Source: Narthecium ossifragum (Eukaryota; Streptophyta; Magnoliopsida; Dioscoreales; Nartheciaceae). Taken from it: 64,000 bases of DNA. The DNA lies in contig OY986964.1 of NCBI GenBank assembly GCA_963920575.1, positions 37,252,527 to 37,316,526 on the forward strand, read 5' to 3'. The notes beneath the pieces were generated by a model, which ran no database searches, was not told where the DNA came from, and worked only from the letters and a program-made list of their open reading frames with translations. Both the position numbers and the translations under genes were made by a program. Below, one piece after another: positions 12,915 through 23,254 of this stretch (its first letter is position 1; the number at the start of each line of letters is the position of its first letter).

Positions 12915-13152
12915 GGAAATTTTTTTAAAATAATCTTATTTTAATAAAAAATTATTAAAATAACCCTCCCAAAAAGTATTTATCAATCTATGCCTCTTTT
13001 GGCCACGTCAGCGCCACGCTGGCGTGGCCTTTCATTTTTTACTCCCGCGGTCAAAGACGTAACTTCAAGTGCGGAGCCTAGAGACACGCATACTAAGACG
13101 TAGCTTCAAGTTACGTCTCCATAAGAGACGTAACTTGGAGTTACGTCTCCAA
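12915..13152 (+). repeat. 5' terminal inverted repeat of the MULE
   Basis: Pairs with the inverted sequence ending at 21860. Its inner part (13049-13152) holds near-palindromes built from AGACGTAACTT and AAGTTACGTCT. Confidence 0.9.
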
Positions 13153-13897
13153 TCCTCATTACCCCCGAGGGCCAGCCCGCCTCCTTCCCCACCCGACACC
13201 CTTCTCCTTCTCCAAATCCCTCTACTTCTCTCGATCTCCGGTGATTTTTCGGCGATCTTCGTCGCCGGGCGTCCGCACGCGGCCAGCGGGCCCCCTCCTC
13301 CTTCCCCACCTGCCCCCCTCCCAACCGAGCATACCTCCCTCCCCATTTACTCGTACGGCGCGATTTTCCGGCGATTCTCCGGCGAAAACACCTCCAAACT
13401 TCTGGATCTTCTCCATCTTCCTCTCCAAGTGAGATTTTTCTTTAAAATTTTAACAATGTATTTGTTATTTAAGAATTAGGGTTTATATATGCAAAATTAG
13501 GGGTTTTTATGCAAAAATTGATTTTTTTGAGAGTATAAAATTGATTTTTTATGTAAAATTTGATATTGATTTGATTATGCTGTAATGCATCATAATTACT
13601 ATGTATTTGTTGTTTGAGAATTAGGGTTTACATATGCAAAATTAGGATTTTTTTATGCAAAATTGATTTTTTTTAAGTATAAAATTGATTTTTTATGCAA
13701 AATTTGATATAAATTTGATTATGTTGTAATGCACCATTATTACTTCATTGATCTAGAAAATGATATGCTAATTTTTTTCCTAAATTTAGTTCAATTTGTT
13801 TATATGAAATCTATTTTCCATATGAATTTTTACTATTAACTTGGAATTTCCTTCTAATTGGCTCATAATTGTCATTATATTTGTATTATTTATAGTG

Positions 13898-16800
13898 ATG
13901 GATAATGGCATTGTTCCACTATTGTGCCGGATGGACGGAAATGTGGAATTTAAGGGTAATGCGGGCGATATTGACTACATAGGTGGCCGAATAAAACCTA
14001 CTAGGATACGAAAGAACGCAAGTTATGCAGACTTGAAGGCTTTAATGTTTGATTTAACTGGATACAATCCAAGCTATTTCGACATTCGCATAACTTGTAG
14101 ATATCCTGTGACGACCCGTCCCTCTATCCTCGTGGCTTGTTGTTGACCCCAAGGGCAATTTGGGAAATTGCGCCTTGGCGGTCGTTTCACACTGGGTGTG
14201 CACACACAGGCCTTGCTTGATGGTTGTGTTTGTTAGAAAGGTTAGGTGGGACCTAGTTTGGGAGTTCTGGGCTTGGGCCCGTTTTCCAGCCCAAGTTTGC
14301 ACTTCTGGGCAGGGAGGATCGATCCTTTGGTCGTGGAGGATCGATCCTGCCTGTGCCTGGAAGTCTCTATTGGTGGCTTTCGAATGACGGCCACCGCGGT
14401 GGCTTTCGAAGGACGGCCACCGCGGTGGCCGTCGCTTCCCCTGTTAGGGGAGGGATTTAAGTCTTCCCTCCCCTCCCCCAGTTTTTTCCCCGCATTCGCC
14501 GGCTTTCCCCGGCCTTACCCGCCCTTTCCCCTCTTCCTTTCTTCCTCTCTTCTTCTTCATCCCCGCGAGAACTCTGTTTTTCCCCTGTTCAGACCGCTCC
14601 TTCTCCTCCGTTCTCCCTCCTCTGGCCACCGTTCTGGGAGCTTGAAGGCTCGTTGGAACCGGGACGGCGCGAGGAAGATCCTTGGCTAGGCTTCGTGGAT
14701 CGAAGCTGCTCTGAGGAGGTAGGGATCCCACTCAAACCCCGGCTTGCTTTTGAAGGTTTAAAATCCGGTTTTGTTTTCTTGTTTAATCTCCTTGTGGAGT
14801 TGTTGGTTTCCGATTTTGAAGCCTTGAGTAGCTTCGTGATGCCCAGATCTACCAACCCACCAAGTTTGGTGAGGTTTGGTTGTCTTCCGGCGGTTCTCCG
14901 GCCGGAAGCACGCCGGAACCCATCAGGATCGATTCTCCTGGGAGGAAGGATCGGTCCTCTGGTGTTGGCTTGCTGCACCCAGCACATGATCGATCTTCTT
15001 ATGGGAGGAGATCGATCATGGGGCCTGGGTAAGCATGGTTACCCTTCGTCCCGAGAATGATCGATCTTCCTGGGAGGAAGGATCGATCTTCCTTGGTGCG
15101 ACTGGAAGGGTGCCCTCTGTCACCAAAAAGATCGATCTTCCTGGGAGGAATGATCGATCTTCTTTGGCTCGACACTGAGGGAAGTTCACTGTTGCTTGGA
15201 TGATCGATCCTTCCCTTGGTGAGGATCGATCCTTCAGTAGCAGAGAGGGTTTTTCAAGAGTTTTGCCCGCGGGGCTTTGCATGTATGTGGTTTTTTACGA
15301 TTTTACCCTCGGGGTTGATCCTGTAATGAATTATGCATGAATGTTTATCGCTTTGTGGTGAACCGAGGGAGTCATGACCCTCGGGAGTGTTTAGTATAAA
15401 TGGGCCGAAGGTGTGCCCTTGCTGTGTTGGTTGTTTACAGCTTTATCATACTTATCCTGCCTTGTTTTCCTGTGCATTAGACATGCTAGGGTAGGTTGGG
15501 TTGGTGTTGACTCTGTTGCTTAGAGTACCGAGTGATGGTAGTCTTAACCTCGGTTGTTCCGCCAAGTGCGGAGATCCCGCTTGGAGAAGGGGGTCCTACT
15601 GGTTGCGTCGTGTCCACCCTGCGTCAGGGAATGTCGGAGTTGCCCACCCCTGAGCAGTGGCGTTATCGGAGATACGCACCTAGGACAGGAACCCTTCGGG
15701 TTATTGACGGGATTTATGGGATCCTTGGCAAGCCTCGGTACTTGGCCTCAGGGTTGGTTCTTTTGGGTTTTGCCTTCTTAGCGAGAGTAGTAGAGTAGGA
15801 CCCTGCTGAGCTGTTGCTCATGCCTACCTGGACTGTGTTTGTTGCAGGTGCAGGTGACCGCTCTGTTCCAGTGTTAACCCCCTCGGTCGTCCCGTGGCAG
15901 CGTGCCGGATCCTGACCATGTCTGAGGGTCAGGATGGGTTCGTTTGTGCGTTCGTAGAGACCCCGGTGGGTGGTGTTGCTTCTTTTTTTGGGGACTGTTG
16001 ATCCCTTGTAGCTTGTTGTACTATAACCCTGTTAACTCTTTTATTACCGTTTTGTAATAAAGGTTAATAGCTGTTGTTTAGTACCTTTACTTCCGCTTGT
16101 GACTGTTGGCAGCTGTTTTCGCCAGCTGGCCGTAGTCTCAACTGTTTTCGCCAGTTGAGGTTGTTGTTGTAGGTTTTTCTTTCCCCCTCGCGTCCCCGGC
16201 CCGGTTGCGCTCTGCGGGTCGGGGCGCGACATATCCTATGGGAGAAAACACGTATTGCGGTGTGGAGATAAAGGATGATAGTGATACTACTGGCATTCTT
16301 AGTCTCTACCCGGTCATTCCAAGTATTCAGTTATTCTTGGTGAAAATTGGTGTCGAAGTCAACAATGATCCTCCAAGTAACACGGCATTTGGTGAATTTA
16401 CACGCCTACTACAACGAGGAGACGATTCAATCGATAACGTCTCTCTTGGGTCCTATGGCGCTCCCACATTCGGTTATCAAACATCACAGTAAGTAACATA
16501 TTGTGAAACATTATATGTAATGTTATTATATATAAGGTATGCCCTTCATTCATGAGTCACTTGTGTCACTTGTGTATGAACATGCATGCCTTATCAGCAG
16601 GAGGACACATGGTTGACTCATGAATACACGCAATCTACTCCGGGTACATATGTGAGACCCCACACACATAATGATTTCGATGCTTGCCCATCAAGTTTTC
16701 GTAGAGGCCACCAATATGATGACAATGTTGTAAGCGACCATGGTGACGCTTATATGCCTTCAACATCTCGAAGTCCCTTGCTAGATGCTGATGTTGAGGA

Positions 16801-18778
16801 CCATCATGATGATCAAGATGATGATTGGATCGAGAATACTGCACTGAGCAATGAGCCATTGCATCATGATGAAGATATTGACGATCCAATGCCTCTTAGT
16901 CCAACACAGTATGAAGAGGAACTACCAGATGAATTCCCAGATGATGAGTGGGTCGACCGGATGATGCGGCAAAATACCATACCCGGGGTAATTGAAGATC
17001 CGACTCCATTCGAAGGTGAATTTTACAAGAAGCAGATATTCGAGACCAAGGCATCACTTATGCATGCTCTTCAACAGTATGAGCTTCGGAGGTTTGCAGA
17101 ACATAGCACCGTTAAGTCTGGGCCAAAGGTGTTGACAGTCAAGTGCTGCAATCCTGATTGTCCTTGGCGTCTGCATGCGTCAACTTACAAAGAGTCATCT
17201 TACTTTCAGGTGAAGAGTTATAGTGGTCCACATACTTGTCGAGCAGGTCTGTTGAATACCAACCACCGCCACTGCACTGCACAATTCATATGTGGTATCA
17301 TACTTAGTGCGGTAAGGACAAACACCTCGATGACTCCCAAAGATATTGTGCAAAGAATCAAAGATGACTATCATGTCAACATCGGCTATGCAAAAGCATA
17401 TCATGCACGTATACTAGCTATGAAGATTATATTTGGTGATTGAAAAGAATCATATAATATCCTGCATTGGTATATGCAAGCAATGGTGGCAGATAACCCT
17501 GGTACTGTAGTGAAGCTTCAAACGGAGACTGTGTGCACCGGTGTTGATATATTTGAGCGTGTGTTTTGGTCGTTTCATCCTACTATCGAGGCTTTCAAAC
17601 ACTGTCGACCCATAATATCTATCGATGGAACACACCTATATGGAAAGTATCTTGGCACTTTATTAGTTGCGACGGCAGTGGATGACAACGATCATTTGAT
17701 ATCAATAGCATTTGCCGTGGTTGAGTCTGAAAATTTCAGCAGTTGGTCATGGTTCCTTGCTCTACTTAGAGTATATGTGGTCAGCGGAAGAAGAGGTATA
17801 GCTATAATTTCAGACCGACACAGAACAATCAAAGAGGCAGTAAGGACAGAGTTCCCTCCGCCGTTAGGCTTCCAGCGATTCTGTATGAGGCACTTTGCAG
17901 ACAACTTCAGAAGCAAGTTCAGGGATGATAATTTGTATAGCTTATTTTGGGCTGCAGCAAAGAAGATCCACAAGGAGGCATTTGATAAGATCATGGATGG
18001 AATTAAAAAAGTTAAGCCAGAAGCTTATTAGTGGCTCGTTACCGCAGAGCCACCAGAAACTTGGGCGTTGTCTCATGATGATAACAAACGGTTTGGCTCA
18101 ATGACCACCAATTGGTCAGAAAGTTTGAATAATGGTTTGAAAGGTGTACGAGGTTTGCCTATTAAAGCATTAGTGGCCATGACCTTAGAAAGGATGAACG
18201 ACCTCTTCAAGCGCCGTCGTCGTGAGGGCCAAGCAATGACTGGTGAGCTGACACTAGTAGTCGAAGATGTACTACGCAAGCATTGCATACTAGCCCAATC
18301 ATGTCATGTGCAATCATTTGATGGTGGTGAGTACTCGGTGATAGAACGACATGAGGTTACATTTACTGTCAAGTTATCTGGACAGGGAGGGACATGCAGC
18401 TGTGGACAATTTCAGATGATGTTTTATCCATGTCCGCACGTTCTAGCCGTATGCGGTGACATATCGATCAGGGCTTCGGCATACGATTTCGTTTCACCGT
18501 TTTACTCCTCCAGCACGTACAGACAAACATATGCAACTCATTTCCATCCTGTTCGTGGAGATCAACACTGGCCGGTAGTCGAAGAGTACACATTGCTTCC
18601 CCCACATGTGCGGAGGCCGGCTGGGCGTCCGAGGAGTACAAGGCTGCGTAATAGCATGGATGAAGGGAGAGGATTGCAACATGTAAGATGCAGCCGGTGC
18701 AATCAATCGGGTCACAACATGGCTACATGTCGCGAGCCGTTACCTAGCACAGATACACGAGTAATGATGTTTCTTTAA
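13898..18778 (+). pseudogene. mudrA-type MULE transposase, broken by stops and a solo LTR
   Basis: Frame begins ATGGATAATGG at 13898, is interrupted by the solo LTR at 14107-16231, and continues in the same frame from 16232 after one copy of the target duplication. A GTAAGT donor near 16488 and an acceptor near 16597 define an intron. The long exon then shows a Mut-type DNA-binding zinc region (VKCCNPDCPWRLHAS), the MULE catalytic domain (ISIDGTHLYGKYLGTLLVA, IAIISDRHRTIKEAV, CMRHFADNF), a SWIM zinc finger (CSCGQFQMMFYPCPHVLAVC) and a CCHC knuckle (RCSRCNQSGHNMATC). Two in-frame stops break it: TGA at 17441-17443 and TAG at 18029-18031, each compatible with a single-base change (probably from TGG for the first). 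An alternative 3' end splices from about 18758 to 18866 and would overlap the PMD start. Inactive as it stands. Confidence 0.92.
14107..16231. mobile_element. Solo LTR inside the MULE transposase
   Basis: Starts TGTGACGACCCGTCCC, ends GGGTCGGGGCGCGACA (TG...CA), 2,125 bp, flanked by a perfect 5-bp duplication TATCC at 14102-14106 and 16232-16236. No gag-pol, primer-binding site or second LTR is present, so it is a solo LTR left after recombination. The terminal style recalls large gypsy LTRs, but family assignment is inference. It contains about ten GATCGATC palindromes between 14318 and 15235. Confidence 0.92.
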
Positions 18779-18872
18779 TTATTGTACTAAATTATATTTC
18801 ATTATAGACTGTACATATCTTTCATTTTGAACTATATACTAACATTTTTCTTCTACATGCAATAGGGTCGAG

Positions 18873-21102
18873 ATGGCTCACACGAGGGCCTTTGACCCGA
18901 GGCCGTACGAGGGTGAGCCTGGTCCGATTTCTGCAGACGTACTTTGGGACTAGGATAAGCACCGCTCCACGGCGGTTTGGGATGGCCAGGTAAATGTTAA
19001 ATTTGTAGAAAATTTATTGTTATTAGCTCTTCATATTTTATTGAAAAAAGCCCCCTACTAACTTTTATGTTTTACAAACATGATGACGATGACCTCGGCC
19101 TTAAGTGTACAGAGCACTCACTGCGTTTGCAGTCTTGGCCGATTGTAGATGAGCGTCAGATAGACTTGCTTCGACGTTCAGGGTTTTATGTTGTTAGTAG
19201 ACTACTGCCGATTCGGATTGATCGGTGTTTGATCACAGCGCTAGTGGAGCGGTGGCGACCAGAGACTACTACTTTCCACTTGCGACACGGGGAGATGACG
19301 ATCACACTGCAGGATGTTGGGATATTGATGGGTTTATTTGTTGATGGGGCGGTAGTTTCAGGAAGCACGGCAGGCATTTGGCACGACATATGCTTGGAGT
19401 TGCTCGGTGTTGTACCCGAGGAGGGCCGACCGGCTGTGCTTGAGTTGTCGTGGCTACGTGCTACTTTCGGGCATATTGGTCCAGACGCCACGGATCTGTT
19501 CGTATATCAGGCTACGCGCGCCTACATCCTATATGTGTTGGGTTGTTTAGTAGTACCTGACGCGAGTGGTTCTAGGGTAAGTATAATTGCGTATTCATGT
19601 TTCATTTATCGATTTATTAGATTAACTAACATAGTCTTTCAATTGTAGGTACATATGAAGTACCTTCATTTGTTGCATGATTTGGATATATGTGGACAGT
19701 ATGCTTGGGGGCGGCCTGCCTTGCAAATCTCTTTCGGGAGTTATGTAAAGCTTCAAAAAGAGGAAAGCATGAGATCTCTGGATGCCTTTACCTGCTACAG
19801 GTGATTTGTCATTTATATATTATATATAGTTATTTTAAGTATTTTATATTATACCTAATATGAAGTTGTTATCACAGATTTGGTCATGGGAGCACCTCCA
19901 TATTGGACGGCCTGAACTAATGCCGCGACGACCGCTAGCTACCCAACAGCAAACCGAGGAGCGTGATATGCGTATCATTGAAGGCCCCTTGGCAATCCAG
20001 TACGAATTTTTGATTTTTTACAAATATTTTTTGAAGTTTAGTTAGCATTAACATCTAACTCTTGATATACAATGCAGGTGGACAGCACCACACAGCGGTA
20101 GAGGAAACCCGCATGGCCGTTACTTAGCCTACTACCGAGAGCAGCTGGACAGACAGTTGTCATCTCATGTATTATTGCTCACGATCCAAGATTTTATTAA
20201 CTACTTTAATGTTCATGTGATCTAACCGACTTTGTATTTTAAACTTGTAGGTTATGTGGTGTCCATATACACCGCAGCGTCTAGCACAATTACCGGCTCT
20301 TTGTACTGCGGGTTTCGCTATTTGGAGGAGTCATGTGCCGCTCATCTGTTTCGATATAGTGGAGATGCATGAGGCACCACGGGTGATGCGGCAGTTTGGG
20401 CTACGACAGGAGATACCATCCCCGGTGACCGAGAGGCTATCACGTGCAAACCGTCGGGGCAATGCTACTGCAAACTGGGTCACTACACATCACCAGTATA
20501 TCACCCAATGGGAGGAGCGGCACCATAGGGTCATTGACGGTGCAGTGGACGATGGTGAGGATGCTGAGTCATACTTGCAGTGGTACTGGGGGATCACCAG
20601 GCGGTATGTTAGTAGGCCTAGATTGGAGGACAGAATGGTCCATCAGCCGAACATACACCTTTTTACGAAAGATGGTTAATATATTTTTTTCTTAATAATT
20701 AAATATTATATTGTGTTAATCTAATCAAATTGTCTAAACTTGCAGTATGACACCACCGAGGACAGTTACACTGTCTGCCAAGGTCGTTCTGGGGAGGAGC
20801 TCGCCGATCGTTTTGCACCGGTATTCTACTCGATGATGGAGGATTTACGGATTTGCGACGGAGCTCCTGTTAGTTCACAGCAGTCGCAGCCGACTACCGA
20901 GCATAGTACTTTCTATGACATGCAGGTATCTCAAGATTTACCATCATCATATCCAGTCATGGGCACTACAGAGGAGGATCCAATCGGACATGTTGAGCAT
21001 AATATCGATATCGGTGCTACGATGGGGGGAGAGGAGGCTGGACCGTCGTTGAGGAGAAAGAAGTTGCCAACGAAGAAGAAACAAAGAACTTGGAGATTTT
21101 GA
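18873..21102 (+). pseudogene. Plant mobile domain (PMD / MAIL1-like) gene within the MULE
   Basis: A multi-exon frame starts MAHTRAFDPRPYEGEPGP at 18873 and meets an in-frame TAG at 18951-18953; the frame then continues DKHRSTAVWDGQ to a GTAAAT donor at 18990. The next segment (about 19095-19577) encodes LQSWPIVDERQIDLLRRSGF, WRPETTTFHLRHGEMTITLQD, and VGILMGL, typical of the PMD (aminotransferase-like, PF10536) family, which includes MAIN/MAIL1. Further exons are visible near 19649-19800, 19878-20000, 20078-20170, 20251-20627 and 20736-21102, the last being Ser/Thr-rich and ending in a lysine-rich tail. PMD genes are known both as host genes and as passengers of mobile elements; here both flanking TIRs enclose it. 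Exon borders are approximate. The early stop makes it nonfunctional unless translation restarts. Confidence 0.85.
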
Positions 21103-21337
21103 CGTTTGATTATTAACGATGTTTGACGTTTGATTTTGATTTATACAAGCACTGCGTTTAGATGTGAATGGGGTGGGTGTAATCATGTATTGGGTACAGA
21201 AATTGAGGTGGATGATTGGTATGTGATGTTTGGTTTGTGATGTTTTATTTTCAAATTTTGTGTTTGGTTGAATGTTTGTACACAGAGTGTCAAATATAAC
21301 CAAGTGTTGGGTTACTGTGTGTTCTATATTAAATCGT

Positions 21338-21860
21338 AACTTGATGTTACGTCTCCTTGGTGGTCAACGGTCGAAGACGTAACTTGGAGTTACGTCTCCA
21401 TTAATAGAGACGTAACTCCAAGTTACGTTTTAATACTAACCCCACTAATAACACTAACACTTGGCTTTTTCAGCCGTTAAGTCTTCAAATGAAGACGTAA
21501 CTTGCAGTTACGTCTCTTATGGAGACGTAACTTGCAGTTACGTCTCTTATGGAGACGTAACTTGGAGCTACGTCTTAGTAGGCGTGTCTGTAGGCTCCGC
21601 ACTTGGTCGCGGCGCACTTGGTGGTCAACGGTCAAAGACGTAATTCGAAATTACGTCTTAAATTGAAGACGTAACTCGAAATTACGTCTTAAATTGAAAT
21701 CGTAACTTCAAGTCACGTCTTTGACCGCGGGAGTAAAAAATGAAAGGCCACGCCAGCGTGGCACTGACGTGGCCAAAAGAGGCATAGATTGGTAAATACT
21801 TTTTGGGAAGGGTTATTTTAATAATATTTTATTAAAATAAGATTATTTTAAAAAATTTCC
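21338..21860 (-). repeat. 3' terminal inverted repeat of the MULE, expanded inner part
   Basis: The inverted counterpart of the 5' end. The inner part (21338-21725) has extra copies of the GACGTAACTT...AAGTTACGTC near-palindrome relative to the other end, so the subterminal zone has expanded on this side. Confidence 0.88.
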
Positions 21861-21869
21861 TTTGCGGAA

Positions 21870-23254
21870 CTCTGTTCCCATTAGCCGACTTGGAACCCTA
21901 ATTCTCTCTCTGCAGGCCTATAAATAAATATCCACCGGCGCTCGCTCCTCCTCCACGCCGTCGCCGTCGCCGCCGCTGCCGCTCTTGCTCTTGCTCTTTC
22001 TCTAATGTGTATCCATTTCGTTTTCTCGTATATATGTCATATATCTATATCGACTGTTTTTTTTTCCTTTGATGATTTCTGTAAAGCACTCTTGCCCTAG
22101 CAAAGAGCAGCATCTGATCGCATCGAATCGATCCGGAGCTTGAGATGCAAGAGATGCGAGATCGATCCGTGTTGTCGGCGGTGCTCCTGGACATGCGGTT
22201 TCCCGATGATTACAGTGGAACCTCGCATTTTCTCGAGGGCTCCACATCTCTCTCCTCTCCCCGTTGATACGTTTTTTTTTTTTTTTTAAATCCCAACTTT
22301 TTACAGAAATTTTTGCTTCTTCCCCCCTCGGGAGGGGGGCCGGCTCAATGATGATGTGTTTTGCTTTAACCACACCGAAGAGAAGCCAATCCGGAGGAGG
22401 AGATCTCTCGCGAACTCTCCATTCTATTTCTCTTCTCTCTTTCATTCCTGGTGTTAACCCGATGAGATTTCTCTTCTTCGGTTGGGAAAATTGATCTAGG
22501 TCTCTCTTCCCTCTCGAAGAGGAGTATGTTGAGGGCGCCGGGAGCGTCTGAGAGCAATGGAAAAATGGTGGTGTTCGCGGAGGAGCTCCTCCGACGGGAT
22601 GACCTTCTTCATGTGGAAAACATTGGCCTATTATACACTGAGAGCCGCTTATACAAATTCCCAATTCCGTGTGTTTTGTGTGTGTGTGGATTTATTCATT
22701 TTAAATCCAAGGATTTTTCTTCTTCTCGCCATTTTTTCTGCATCCTTTCCGATTAACTTGAAATTAACTTCTTTTTTCCGATTAACTTGCAAGTATGCCT
22801 TTCCTGAGATACCATTATCCTGGACAAATCAAACTCCACACTAATAACTGTTGATTAGAAAAAGAAAACAAAAGAACAATAAAAAATTGGAAAATGAAAC
22901 ACCAATAAAAGATCTATATACCAACGGAGCAAAAATACGAAAGACGACCTCAAAAAGAAAGAGAGAGAGAAATGAGCCAACCTTTTATTTCTTAAACTCC
23001 GGTAAAAATTACAAAATTTGATCGAGATAAACCAGTGCTAACAAAACTTACTCGACCCCACTACATTTTGTACATATATAAAAGATTGCTGAGATGCAAA
23101 AACTAAAGATGAAACATGAGGTGGCGGGCATCACTAGCAAAGCATAAGACAACTGCTTTACAACAAACATAACTGGAGAAGAAAGAATGAATGGAATGAA
23201 TGCAGTGCAGAACCCCACACACTATGAACGTAAGCAACACAATATGAACAAAAA
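21870..23254. other. Gene-free region with an orphan promoter-like sequence
   Basis: Just outside the MULE (about 21890-21930, plus strand) lie AACCCTAA (telo-box), CTCTCTCTGC and CCTATAAATA, the usual order of a housekeeping promoter. A pyrimidine- and GC-rich leader-like stretch follows to 22000. No reading frame I can recognise follows. From about 22750 the DNA is AT-rich, and the part near 23254 is probably 3' UTR of the gene beyond. Confidence 0.45.

Larger units (their letters stand above)
12915..21860. mobile_element. Mutator-like element (MULE) with transposase and PMD genes, inactive
   Basis: Long terminal inverted repeats start GGAAATTTTTT at 12915 and end AAAAAATTTCC at 21860. Roughly the outer 150 bp match closely (for example TTTTGGCCACGTCAG and ACTCCCGCGGTCAAAGACGT on opposite strands), and similarity resumes inward to about 13152 and 21480. 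The 9 bp outside each end, TTTGCCGAG and TTTGCGGAA, agree at 7 of 9 positions, as expected for a diverged MULE target duplication. The element carries a mudrA-type transposase and a PMD gene, both with in-frame stops, and a nested solo LTR. Full length is 8,946 bp including the 2.1-kb insertion. Confidence 0.93.

Noticed and set aside
13065..13479. Overlapping open frames near the MULE left end
   Set aside because: They cover the TIR palindromes and a GC-rich leader, with no domain and frames open on both strands.
22060..22260. Box C/D snoRNA (TGATGA at ~22069 and CTGA at ~22111)
   Set aside because: The boxes are too close, there is no terminal stem, and no guide region I can justify.
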